In this document: in pieces, positions 56,758-64,000 of the stretch
How positions within the stretch are numbered: the stretch's first letter is position 1
Layout of the letters: each line of letters opens with the position of its first letter
Source of the DNA: Thermoactinospora rubra
GTDB taxonomy: Bacteria; Actinomycetota; Actinomycetes; Streptosporangiales; Streptosporangiaceae
Reading direction: 5' to 3'
DNA length: 64,000 bases
Assembly (NCBI RefSeq): GCF_002093975.1
Contig: NZ_MSZZ01000005.1
Coordinates: 124,001 to 188,000 of the forward strand
The notes under the pieces: generated by a model
The model's input: the letters and a program-made list of their open reading frames with translations, nothing else
Told to the model about the DNA's origin: nothing
Database searches by the model: none
Translations under genes and position numbers: made by a program

Positions 56758-57234
56758 TTGCGTCGCGTTGTCTGCCCGGGGTCCTTCGACCCCATCACCA
56801 ACGGTCACCTCGACATCATCGGCCGGTGCGCCCGGCTGTACGACGAGGTGATCGTCGCGGTGCTGATCAACATCGAGAAGAGCAGCCTGTTCACGGTCGA
56901 CGAGCGGATCGACATCCTCCAGGCCGTGACGAAGGAGTATCCCAACGTCAGGGTCGAGAAGTTCCACGGCCTGCTCGTGGACTTCTGCAAGCAGAACGAC
57001 ATCCCCGCGATCGTCAAGGGCATCCGGGTGGTCAGCGACTTCGACTACGAGCTGCAGATGGCGCAGCTCAACTACCGGCTGTCCGGGGTCGAGACGCTGT
57101 TCATGCCCACCAACCCGGAGTACTCCTTCCTGTCTTCCAGCAGGGTCAAGGAGATCGCCCGCTACGGCGGCGACGTGTCGGGCCTGGTCCCCGACCTGGT
57201 CCACAAGCTGCTGGCGGAGCGTCTTCGGGGCTGA
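56758..57234 (+). CDS. coaD: Phosphopantetheine adenylyltransferase
   Basis: A 158-aa nucleotidyltransferase of coenzyme A synthesis. It transfers AMP to 4'-phosphopantetheine. RVVCPGSFDPITNGHLDII contains the TxGH-type nucleotide motif (TNGH), VKGIRVVSDFDYELQMAQLN binds pantetheine, and EYSFLSSSRVKEIARYGGDV is the C-terminal ISSxxVR-like block. The start is a TTG with GGGGAGG four to five bases upstream; the upstream frame overlaps rsmD and is not needed. It forms a unit with rsmD. Confidence 0.96.
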   Translation: MRRVVCPGSFDPITNGHLDIIGRCARLYDEVIVAVLINIEKSSLFTVDERIDILQAVTKEYPNVRVEKFHGLLVDFCKQNDIPAIVKGIRVVSDFDYELQMAQLNYRLSGVETLFMPTNPEYSFLSSSRVKEIARYGGDVSGLVPDLVHKLLAERLRG

Positions 57235-57306
57235 CCGGCGCCTGGTATTGTTTCTATTCGGCCTTGTACGACGGCGATGGTTTTCGCCATGCCTAGCGAG
57301 ATCAGG

Positions 57307-57852
57307 ATGACCCAGCACCTCGACCCCCGCAGCCCGTGGGTACTGTCCACGCATGACCTGGGCAGGCGGGCCGGGTCGATGCGCGAGGTCAGCCTGGTCC
57401 TGCCGGCTCCGGCGGACCTCGGCGTCGACATGATCGGCGTCCCCAAGGACGCCGATGTCGGGCTGGATCTCCGGCTCGAAGCGGTGATGGAGGGCGTGCT
57501 CGTCTCGGGCACGGCGCGGGCTCCCCTGACGGGGGAGTGCGCGCGGTGTCTCGACCCGATCTCCTCGGAGGTCGTGGTCGACCTGCAGGAGCTGTTCTTC
57601 TACTCCGACGAGGACGTCTCGGAGGAGGACTCGCTGCTCGACGGTGAGTTGCTCGACCTCGAGCCGACGTTCCGCGACGCGGTGGTGCTCGCACTGCCGT
57701 TGAGCCCCGTCTGCACGGACGACTGTCTGGGGCTTTGCGTGGAGTGCGGGATCCGCCTGGCCGACGCCGGGCCGGACCACCGGCACGAGAAGCTCGACGC
57801 CCGCTGGGCGTCGTTGCAAGGTTTGGTAATCGACAACGATCAGGAGAAGTGA
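57307..57852 (+). CDS. DUF177 (YceD) family protein
   Basis: A 181-aa protein beginning MTQHLDPRSPWVLSTHDLG. It has DUF177 features: an N-terminal domain, then TGECARCLDPISSEVVVDLQ with a CxxC, an acidic stretch (FYSDEDVSEEDSLLDGEL), and CTDDCLGLCVECG with further cysteines that would bind zinc. YceD sits before rpmF in nearly all bacteria. Its plant homologue acts on 23S rRNA, which suggests ribosome assembly. ATGs 6 and 10 codons upstream are possible starts, but the conserved N-terminus begins here. rpmF follows after one base. Confidence 0.88.
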   Translation: MTQHLDPRSPWVLSTHDLGRRAGSMREVSLVLPAPADLGVDMIGVPKDADVGLDLRLEAVMEGVLVSGTARAPLTGECARCLDPISSEVVVDLQELFFYSDEDVSEEDSLLDGELLDLEPTFRDAVVLALPLSPVCTDDCLGLCVECGIRLADAGPDHRHEKLDARWASLQGLVIDNDQEK

Positions 57853-57853
57853 C

Positions 57854-58033
57854 GTGGCCGTCCCGAAGCGGAAGATGTCGCGGAGCAACACTCGCCACCG
57901 CCGCTCCCAGTGGAAGGCGACTCCCGTCGCGCTGGTGAGCTGCCCGCGGTGCCGTTCGCCCAAGCAGCAGCACATCGCCTGCCCGACCTGCGGCACCTAC
58001 AACGGCCGTCAGGTCATCGAGCCGTCCGCCTGA
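57854..58033 (+). CDS. rpmF: 50S ribosomal protein L32
   Basis: A 59-aa protein from a GTG, one base after the DUF177 stop. AVPKRKMSRSNTRHRRSQWK is the L32 N-terminus, and CPRC ... CPTC give a complete four-cysteine zinc ribbon (C+ form). Translation is coupled to the upstream gene. A hairpin follows 33 bases after the stop. Confidence 0.95.
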   Translation: MAVPKRKMSRSNTRHRRSQWKATPVALVSCPRCRSPKQQHIACPTCGTYNGRQVIEPSA

Positions 58034-58066
58034 TCGCCGCCGGCGAAAGACGCACACGACCTGGTG

Positions 58067-58095
58067 CCGACCGGATGCGATGAGGATCCGGTCGG
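58067..58095 (+). terminator. Hairpin between rpmF and rnc
   Basis: CCGACCGGAT, nine bases, ATCCGGTCGG: a 10-bp perfect stem without T-run in the 217-bp spacer. It may be a weak terminator or a processing site. Confidence 0.5.
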
Positions 58096-58250
58096 CGTTA
58101 TGGTCTGCGATGCGACGCGGTGGCGGTCCGCCCGCGGCCGTGGTGGACGCCGGAGCTTCGGGGACACCCCGTCCCTTCCCGACGCCCACCACGTTTTCGG
58201 GCATCTCCGGCCATCGCGCGGTGCTGGAAGATGTCCGAGGAGGAAAGCCC

Positions 58251-58994
58251 GTGGGCGCAGCCCCCAAACCCATCGCCGTCGAGGTGGCCAGGGACGAGAT
58301 CGAGCGGGTGCTCGAGGTCAGGCTCGACGCCGACATCCTCGAGCGGGCGCTGACGCACCGCTCGTTCGCCTACGAGAACGGCGGCCTGCCGACCAACGAG
58401 CGCCTGGAGTTCCTGGGTGACTCGGTGCTGGGCCTGGTCGTCACCGACACGCTGTACCACAACCATCCCGACCTGCCCGAAGGCCAGCTGGCCAAGCTGC
58501 GGGCCGCGGTGGTCAACATGCGTGCGCTGGCCGACGTGGCCCGCACCCTGGGCCTGGGCCGCTTCCTGCGGCTGGGCAGGGGCGAGGAGGGCACCGGCGG
58601 CCGTGACAAGTCCTCGATCCTGGCCGACACGCTCGAGGCGCTGATCGGCGCCATCTACGTCGACAAGGGCCTGGACGAGGCGTTCCGCGTGGTCCACGTG
58701 CTGTTCGACCCGCTGATCATCCGCTCGGCGTCGCTGGGCGCGGGCCTGGACTGGAAGACCTCGCTGCAGGAGCTCACCGCCTCCGAGGCGCTCGGCGTGC
58801 CCGAGTATCACGTCCAGGAGAGCGGGCCCGACCACGCCAAGTCGTTCACCGCCGAGGTGCGGGTGGGCGGCCAGCCGTACGGCAGCGGCACCGGGCGCTC
58901 CAAGAAGGAGGCCGAGCAGCAGGCCGCGGAGGCCGCCTGGACCCGCATCCGCGCCGCCCGCGAGGCCCGCGAGTCGCAGCCGGCCGGATCGTAG
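58251..58994 (+). CDS. rnc: Ribonuclease III
   Basis: A 247-aa double-strand-specific endoribonuclease that processes rRNA and structured mRNAs. ALTHRSFAYENGG and NERLEFLGDSVLGLVVTD (signature, catalytic Glu and Asp) form the first part. DKSSILADTLEALIGAIYVD holds the second acidic pair. A dsRNA-binding domain occupies the C-terminal 75 residues (DWKTSLQELTASEALGVPEY, GTGRSKKEAEQQAAEAAWTR). The GTG start has GAGGAGGAAAG seven bases upstream. mutM begins two bases after its stop. Confidence 0.96.
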   Translation: MGAAPKPIAVEVARDEIERVLEVRLDADILERALTHRSFAYENGGLPTNERLEFLGDSVLGLVVTDTLYHNHPDLPEGQLAKLRAAVVNMRALADVARTLGLGRFLRLGRGEEGTGGRDKSSILADTLEALIGAIYVDKGLDEAFRVVHVLFDPLIIRSASLGAGLDWKTSLQELTASEALGVPEYHVQESGPDHAKSFTAEVRVGGQPYGSGTGRSKKEAEQQAAEAAWTRIRAAREARESQPAGS

Positions 58995-58996
58995 CG

Positions 58997-59857
58997 ATGC
59001 CCGAGCTGCCCGAGGTCGAGGTCGTCCGGCGGGGCCTGGCCCGCTGGGTCGCCGGCCGTACCGTGTCGGCGGCCGAGGTGCTGCACCCGCGCGCCATCCG
59101 GCGCTTCGCCGACGGCGTGACGGCCTTCTCCGCCGCGCTGGCCGGGCGGACCGTGGTGGACGTGCGGCGGCGCGGCAAGTACCTGTGGCTGCCGCTCGAC
59201 GGTTCCGACGCTTTGCTGGCGCACCTGGGCATGAGCGGGCAGCTGCTGGTGGTCGACCCGGCCTCGCCGCTGGAGAAGCACCTGCGGGTACGGCTCGGCT
59301 TCACCGACGGCGGCCTCGACCTGCGCTTCGTCGACCAGCGCACGTTCGGGCACGTCATGATCGCCCCGCTGGTGGAGGGCATTCCCGCCCCCATCACGCA
59401 CATCGCGCCCGACCCGTTCGAGGACGCCTTCGACGAGGACCTGTTCGCCCGCCGCCTGCGTGCCCGCCGCACGGAGATCAAGCGCGCGCTGCTGGACCAA
59501 TCCTTGATCAGCGGTGTGGGAAACATTTACGCCGACGAGGCGCTCTGGCGGGCCAGGTTGCACTGGGCCCGCCCCACCTCGACGCTGAGCAGGCGGAAGA
59601 TTTCCGAGCTCGTTGCCGCCGTGCGGGAGGTCATGACCGAGGCTTTGGGGCAGGGCGGCACATCCTTTGACAGCCTCTACGTCAACGTCAACGGCGAGAG
59701 CGGTTACTTCGACCGTTCCTTGGCGGTGTACGGCAGGCGCGACCAGCCCTGTTCGCGCTGCGGCACGCCGATCAGGCGCGACCCGTTCATGAACCGCTCC
59801 TCCTACAGCTGCCCGCGGTGTCAGCGACCGCCCCGGCCGGGAGCCGCACCGTCGTGA
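58997..59857 (+). CDS. mutM: Formamidopyrimidine-DNA glycosylase
   Basis: A 286-aa base-excision repair enzyme that removes 8-oxoguanine and Fapy lesions and nicks the strand. PELPEVEVVRRGL supplies the N-terminal Pro nucleophile and Glu. VRRRGKYLWLPL carries the conserved Lys, GVGNIYADEALWRARLHW the helix-two-turn-helix, and CSRCGTPIRR with CPRC the C-terminal zinc finger. All catalytic parts are present. Its stop overlaps the acylphosphatase start (GTGA), so the two are coupled. Confidence 0.96.
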   Translation: MPELPEVEVVRRGLARWVAGRTVSAAEVLHPRAIRRFADGVTAFSAALAGRTVVDVRRRGKYLWLPLDGSDALLAHLGMSGQLLVVDPASPLEKHLRVRLGFTDGGLDLRFVDQRTFGHVMIAPLVEGIPAPITHIAPDPFEDAFDEDLFARRLRARRTEIKRALLDQSLISGVGNIYADEALWRARLHWARPTSTLSRRKISELVAAVREVMTEALGQGGTSFDSLYVNVNGESGYFDRSLAVYGRRDQPCSRCGTPIRRDPFMNRSSYSCPRCQRPPRPGAAPS

Positions 59858-60138
59858 GCGAGGACGGCGTCGTCCGCCTGACCGCGTGGGTGCGCGGCCG
59901 GGTGCAGGGGGTGGGGTTCCGCTGGTGGACCCGGGCCAGGGCGCGGGAGCTCGGCCTGGCCGGCTGGGCGCGCAACCTGCCCGACGGCCGGGTGGAGGTC
60001 GTGGCGGAGGGATCCAGGGCGTCCTGCGTCAAGTTGCTGGAGCTCCTCAGAAGTTGCGACACGCCTGGGAGGGTCGATGGAGTAGTAGAACGCTGGAGTG
60101 AAGCCCGAGGTAATTTGGCGGGATTCGTGGAGCGGTGA
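59854..60138 (+). CDS. acyP: Acylphosphatase
   Basis: A 94-aa enzyme that hydrolyses acyl phosphates. RLTAWVRGRVQGVGFRWWTR contains the phosphate-binding loop with the catalytic Arg, and GLAGWARNLPDGRVEVVAEG the catalytic Asn. The GTG start overlaps the mutM stop by four bases. Length is normal. An acyP gene between mutM and smc is usual in actinobacteria. Confidence 0.94.
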   Translation: MSEDGVVRLTAWVRGRVQGVGFRWWTRARARELGLAGWARNLPDGRVEVVAEGSRASCVKLLELLRSCDTPGRVDGVVERWSEARGNLAGFVER

Positions 60139-60165
60139 CCCTTCCCCAAAACCCACCAAATGGGG

Positions 60166-60171
60166 TATATT
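60166..60171 (+). promoter_or_regulatory. Possible -10 box before the coiled-coil gene
   Basis: TATATT in an unusually AT-rich patch (AAATGGGGTATATTTG). TTGACC at 60218 is another candidate element. The 190-bp spacer 60139-60328 probably carries the promoter, but no complete -35/-10 pair could be fixed. Confidence 0.3.
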
Positions 60172-60328
60172 TGTATGTCGGGAGTGCCCATCGGTAGGCC
60201 ACCAAGGAGCGTTCGACTTGACCGCCCCCACTGCCGGTGCGACTCTTGTTAGGTACCACGCGCACCCCTCCCGCGGAAACAAAAGTGCGCGAACCAGTCT
60301 GGTCACTCAGCGTGGAGGACCCTTTACC

Positions 60329-60523
60329 ATGGCGAAGGCTCTACTCGGCCACGTCGGCGGTCCTGACCCTCGTATGGTCTCGGAGATGCGCCGCCTGCAG
60401 CAGCGGATCCGGGATCTGGAGGCAGAACTCATCCGGCTCCAGGCCCAGAACGACGCTCTTGCGGCCCAAACCCGGGATGAGGCGATCGACCGCCTGCAAG
60501 AGCGCGAGCCGGCACTCACCTGA
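60329..60523 (+). CDS. 64-aa coiled-coil protein upstream of smc
   Basis: A small protein, MAKALLGHVGGPDPRMVSEM followed by RRLQQRIRDLEAELIRLQAQ, with a clear heptad pattern through DALAAQTRDEAIDRL. It has no cysteine, signal peptide or membrane segment. GGAGGA lies about 10 bases before the ATG. The conserved-looking glycine-rich start (GHVGGPDPR) before the coiled coil and its own terminator support a real gene. I recognise no named function. A coiled coil next to smc invites a link to chromosome organisation, but that is a guess. Confidence 0.75.
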   Translation: MAKALLGHVGGPDPRMVSEMRRLQQRIRDLEAELIRLQAQNDALAAQTRDEAIDRLQEREPALT

Positions 60524-60545
60524 GTGATCGGAGAGCGCTAGTGTC

Positions 60546-60581
60546 AGGGACGTCACGTGAAGCATTACGCGAGACGTCCCT
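60546..60581 (+). terminator. Terminator of the coiled-coil gene
   Basis: AGGGACGTC / GACGTCCCT, 9-bp perfect stem with an 18-base loop, 22 bases after the stop and before smc. Confidence 0.6.
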
Positions 60582-60760
60582 TCGTCATTGGTAGGCACCT
60601 TCTGAACGGCTGACCCGGCGCGGCGGATTCGCGTCGGGCATTCGTCGTGCTCGCCGTACCCCCTCAGCTCCTCCGAGGCGTCTCGCCGTTCCCGCGAACG
60701 ACTGTCGGTGGGGGCCAGTAGGCTTTCCCGGAGGTCCGCAGGGAAGAAGGGGGGCACGGC

Positions 60761-63700
60761 TTGTATCTCAAGACGCTCACCCTGCGCGGCTTCAAGTCCT
60801 TCGCCTCCGCGACCACCCTCCGGTTCGAGCCGGGCATCACCTGCGTCGTCGGGCCCAACGGCTCCGGCAAGTCCAACGTGGTCGACGCCCTGGCCTGGGT
60901 GATGGGCGAGCACAGCGCCAAGTCGCTGCGCGGCGGCAAGATGGAGGACGTCATCTTCGCCGGCACCGCCAGCCGGCCGCCGCTGGGCCGCGCCGAGGTG
61001 ACGCTGACGATCGACAACTCCGACGGCGCGTTGCCGATCGACTACACCGAGGTGACGATCAGCCGCCTGATGTTCAGGAGCGGCCAGAGCGAGTATGCGA
61101 TCAACGGCGACACCTGCCGCCTGCTCGACATCCAGGAGCTGCTGTCCGACTCGGGCATCGGCCGCGAGATGCACGTCATCGTGGGGCAGGGCCAGCTCGA
61201 CACCGTGCTGCACGCCGGGCCGGAGGAGCGGCGGGCGTTCATCGAGGAGGCCGCCGGCGTCCTGAAGCACCGCAAGCGCAAGGAGAAGGCGCTGCGCAAG
61301 CTCGACGCCATGCAGGCCAACCTCACGCGCGTGCAGGACCTCGCCACCGAGCTGCGCCGCCAGCTCAAGCCCCTGGGCCGGCAGGCGGAGATCGCCCGCA
61401 AGGCCGCGGTCATCCAGGCCGACCTGCGCGACGCGCGGCTGCGGCTGCTGGCCGACGACGTCATCAGGCTGCGAGAGACGCTGGAGCGGGAGGCGGCCGA
61501 CGAGGCGGCCGTCCTGGCGCGGCGGGCCGAGGTGGAGGCCGCGCTGGCCGAGGCGCAGCAGCGGGAGGCGGCGCTGGAGGCCGCGGAGGCGGAGGCGCAG
61601 CCGCGGCTGGCCGCCGCCCAGGAGGCCTACTTCCGGCTGTCGTCCCTGCGCGAGCGCATCGCGGGCCTGGAGCAGCTGGCCGCCGAACGGCACCGGCACG
61701 CCCTCGACGCGGCGGCCATCGAGCGGCGCGGGCGGGATCCCGAGGAGCTGGAGCGGGAGGCCGCCGAGGCGCGCGAGCAGGAGCTCATCCTGGCCGCCGA
61801 GCTGGAGCACGCCCAGGAGCTGCTGGAGGAGGCCGTCGCGCGGCGCTCGGAGGCCGAGGCGGAGCTGGCGGCCGAGGAGCAGCGGCTCGCCGCCGCCGCG
61901 CGTGCCGCCGCGGACCGGCGCGAGGGTCTGGTACGGCTGCGCGGCCAGGTCGACTCGGCGCGCAGCCGGGTGCGGGCGGCCGAGGAGGAGATCGGGCGGC
62001 TGCAGAAGGCGGTCTTCGACGCCGCCGAGCGGGCGCGCCTGGCCAGGGAGGACTTCGAGGCGTCGCGGGCGGAGGAGCCGCAGGCCGATCCGGCGCTGGC
62101 GGAGGAGCTGGCGGTCGCGGAGGAGGCCGTCGCGCGGGCCCGGGAGGCCGCCGAGGCGGCCCGTGACCGGGTCGAGGCGGCGACGGCGGCGCTGGCGGGC
62201 CCTCGGGCGGCGCTCCAGGCCGCGAAGGCGGCCGTCGCCACAGCGCGGGCGGCCGACCAGGAGGCTCAGCGGGCGGTGGCCGCGCTGGAGGCTCGTCGCG
62301 ACGCTCTGGAGCTGGGGCTGGCCCGAGGGGCGGACGGCGGGGCGGCGCTGCTGGCGGCGGCGCTGCCGGGCGTGCTGGGGCCGCTCGCCGCCTCGCTGAC
62401 GGTCGCGCCGGGCGCCGAGGCGGCCATCGCCGCGGTGCTGGGCGCATCCGCCGACGCTGTGGCCGTCAAGTCGCTGGACTCGGCGGTGGAGGCGCTGGAG
62501 CACCTGCGCGCCGTCGACGGCGGCCGCGCGTCCCTCGTCGTCGCCTCCGCCGGGGGACCCCGCCCCGGTACGGCGACGCGGGCCGTATCCGGTGGAGGAC
62601 CCAACCGAGAGCTCAGCGGAGGGCTCAGCGGAGGACCCGGCGATGGGCTCGGCGAGGGCGGCCGGTGGGCCGCCGACCTCGTCACGGTGCCCGCGGAGCT
62701 GCGTCCCGCCCTCGACCACCTGCTCGCCGGCGTCGTCGTGGTCGACACCCTCGGCCAGGCGCGGGCGCTCGTCGAGCGAGAGCCCGGCCTGCGGGCCGTG
62801 ACGCGGGACGGCGACCTCGTGGGCGCCTACACCGCGCAGGGCGGCGACACGGCCGGAGCGTCGGCCCTCCAGATGCGAGCCGCCCTCGACGAAGCCGTCG
62901 CCGCCCTCGACGAGGCGCGCCGGACGGCGGAGGCGACCGCCGAGCGGCTGGAGACGGCGCTCGCCGCCGAGCACGACGCCCAAGCCGCCCTGGAGGCCGC
63001 GCAGGCCACGGTCGCCCAGGCCCAGCAGGAGGCGGGCGCCGCCCAGGCCGCCGTCAACACCGCCCAGCAGGCCCTCGACCAGGTGCGCGCCCGGCAGCGG
63101 GAGGCCGACCAGCGCTCGGCCGCGGCGGCCAAGCGCCTCGCCCAGCTCGAAGCCGCCGCCCGGGCCGCCGAGGCCGAGGCCGACCGCCTGGGCACGAGCG
63201 TGCTGGCCGCCGAGGAGTCGCGCGCCGCCGCCCAGGAGGAGCTGGCCGAGCTGGAGATGCGCCTGGCCGAGGCCGAATACGCCCAGGAGCTGGAGGCCGA
63301 GCCCACCACCGAGCGCCGCGACGAGCTGGCGGCCGGGCGGGAGGCGGCCAGGCAGCGCGAGATGGAGGCCCGGCTGCAGGTCCGCACCGCCGAGGAGCGC
63401 CTGAAGGGCGTCGAGGGCCGGGCCGACGCGCTGATGGCCGCCGCCCAGCGCGAGCGCGACGAACGCCGCCAGGCGGCCGAGCAGCGCGAGCGCCGCAGGA
63501 GGCAGGCCCGGCTGGCCGAGTCGGTCGCCGCGGCCGCCAGGCAGGTGCTGGAGGCGCTGGCCGTGTCGGTGGAGCAGGCCGCACGGGAGCGCGACGAGGC
63601 GGACCTTGCGCGGGTGGCCGTCGACGCCGAGCTCAAGCAGGTCCGCGTGCACGTCCGCGAGCTGGGCCAGGAGCTGGACAAGCTCGTCAACCGCGTCCAC

Positions 63701-64000
63701 GGCAGCGAGGTGGCCCGCACCGAGCAGCGGCTGCGCCTGGAGCAGCTGGAGCAGCGCGCCATGGAGGAGTTCGGCGTCGAGACCGAGGCGCTGGTCGCCG
63801 AGTACGGCCCGCACGTGCCGGTGCCGGGCGATCCGCCGGTGCCGTACGTCAGGGAGGAGCAGGAGCGGCGCGCCCGCACGGCCGAGAAGCAGATGGCGCA
63901 GCTCGGCAAGGTCAACCCGCTGGCGCTGGAGGAGTTCGCGGCGCTGGAGGAGCGGCACGCGTTCCTCACCAGCCAGCTGGAGGACCTGAAGAAGACCCGG
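60761..64000 (+). CDS. smc: Chromosome segregation protein SMC, 5' 1080 codons
   Basis: Open to the window end with no stop; a full SMC needs about 110 more residues carrying the signature and Walker B motifs. It starts at TTG (YLKTLTLRGFKSFASAT) after GAAGAAGGGGGG. Walker A is GPNGSGKSN (31-39), the Q-loop region follows as IVGQGQLDTVLHAGPEERR, then IEEAAGVLKHRKRKEKAL. Two long Ala/Glu/Arg-rich coiled-coil arms flank the hinge (about 525-690; VLGPLAASLTVAPGAEAAIA, DHLLAGVVVVDTL). A Gly/Ser insertion lies in the hinge at 62585-62664. SMC with ScpAB folds and segregates chromosomes. Confidence 0.95.
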   Translation, partial: MYLKTLTLRGFKSFASATTLRFEPGITCVVGPNGSGKSNVVDALAWVMGEHSAKSLRGGKMEDVIFAGTASRPPLGRAEVTLTIDNSDGALPIDYTEVTISRLMFRSGQSEYAINGDTCRLLDIQELLSDSGIGREMHVIVGQGQLDTVLHAGPEERRAFIEEAAGVLKHRKRKEKALRKLDAMQANLTRVQDLATELRRQLKPLGRQAEIARKAAVIQADLRDARLRLLADDVIRLRETLEREAADEAAVLARRAEVEAALAEAQQREAALEAAEAEAQPRLAAAQEAYFRLSSLRERIAGLEQLAAERHRHALDAAAIERRGRDPEELEREAAEAREQELILAAELEHAQELLEEAVARRSEAEAELAAEEQRLAAAARAAADRREGLVRLRGQVDSARSRVRAAEEEIGRLQKAVFDAAERARLAREDFEASRAEEPQADPALAEELAVAEEAVARAREAAEAARDRVEAATAALAGPRAALQAAKAAVATARAADQEAQRAVAALEARRDALELGLARGADGGAALLAAALPGVLGPLAASLTVAPGAEAAIAAVLGASADAVAVKSLDSAVEALEHLRAVDGGRASLVVASAGGPRPGTATRAVSGGGPNRELSGGLSGGPGDGLGEGGRWAADLVTVPAELRPALDHLLAGVVVVDTLGQARALVEREPGLRAVTRDGDLVGAYTAQGGDTAGASALQMRAALDEAVAALDEARRTAEATAERLETALAAEHDAQAALEAAQATVAQAQQEAGAAQAAVNTAQQALDQVRARQREADQRSAAAAKRLAQLEAAARAAEAEADRLGTSVLAAEESRAAAQEELAELEMRLAEAEYAQELEAEPTTERRDELAAGREAARQREMEARLQVRTAEERLKGVEGRADALMAAAQRERDERRQAAEQRERRRRQARLAESVAAAARQVLEALAVSVEQAARERDEADLARVAVDAELKQVRVHVRELGQELDKLVNRVHGSEVARTEQRLRLEQLEQRAMEEFGVETEALVAEYGPHVPVPGDPPVPYVREEQERRARTAEKQMAQLGKVNPLALEEFAALEERHAFLTSQLEDLKKTR
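62612..62635. repeat. 12-bp in-frame tandem in the SMC hinge
   Basis: CTCAGCGGAGGG followed by CTCAGCGGAGGA, encoding L-S-G-G twice, within a Gly-rich insertion. The repeat is in frame, so the hinge loop length may vary among strains. Confidence 0.6.

Noticed and set aside
60341..63958. A 1205-codon minus-strand open frame opposite smc
   Set aside because: Shadow of the high-G+C smc coding frame; its translation is low-complexity and smc motifs are on the plus strand.

Overview
The window is high-G+C actinobacterial chromosome with third-position G/C codons, frequent GTG starts and tight divergent or overlapping genes. F420 biosynthesis (cofC), ndgR next to leuCD, 59-aa L32, Uma2 endonucleases and XRE-TPR regulators suggest the order Streptosporangiales (a Nonomuraea/Microbispora/Streptosporangium-like organism). 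The genus is an inference. Most of the window is conserved core genome. No prophage, insertion sequence, CRISPR array or biosynthetic cluster was seen.

Layout. 1-2.2 kb: end of an FtsX-type permease, a methyltransferase and an SseB-like protein. 2.3-4.4 kb: serA, then a perfect 19-bp-stem palindrome, a strongly folded leader of about 200 nt and a 36-codon gene whose ribosome site is part of the fold. 4.4-7.6 kb: a rifampin-phosphotransferase-like dikinase coupled to a TetR regulator with a 26-bp operator. 7.6-10.9 kb: an NlpC/P60 hydrolase behind a c-di-AMP (ydaO) riboswitch, then leuB and ilvE. 10.9-14.7 kb is the least conserved part: a membrane-anchored propeller-like protein, degraded small ORFs and an XRE-TPR regulator with tandem duplications at both ends. 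14.8-19.6 kb: BON-SRPBCC protein, DUF4239 protein, a Cys/Pro-rich surface protein, Uma2, O-methyltransferase and a thioredoxin-fold protein. 19.6-21.3 kb: cimA behind an attenuator whose leader peptide contains Leu-Leu-Ile-Ile. 21.3-28.7 kb: secreted polysaccharide lyase, HD protein, amidohydrolase plus nitroreductase, and two tandem three-domain peptidoglycan amidases. 28.8-41.7 kb: FAH-fold hydrolase, gltX, MATE/PadR/NmrA genes, an M3 peptidase, tRNA-Gln and two tRNA-Glu genes, a large hypothetical protein, ndgR, leuC, leuD and hup. 41.7-50.6 kb: OB-fold protein, MFS, cofC, plsC, gpsA, ddl, an Lrp-type RAM protein, thiL, a surface protein and thiD. 50.6-64 kb: VapBC, rpmB, a DAK2 protein, recG, rsmD, coaD, DUF177, rpmF, rnc, mutM, acyP, a coiled-coil protein and most of smc.

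The genes cohere around branched-chain amino acid and serine supply (serA, leuB, ilvE, cimA, leuCD, ndgR). Three regulatory devices are readable: an attenuator at cimA, and a TCTC-N7-GAGA dyad shared by the ndgR-leuC divergence and the palindrome after serA. Cell-wall remodelling is the second theme (c-di-AMP-controlled NlpC/P60, twin amidases, ddl). The last 8 kb is the usual rpmB-recG-rsmD-coaD-rpmF-rnc-mutM-smc run.

The best candidates for something new are the folded leader and micro-ORF after serA, and a 111-bp dispersed element present twice in opposite orientation whose arms differ by compensating base changes.
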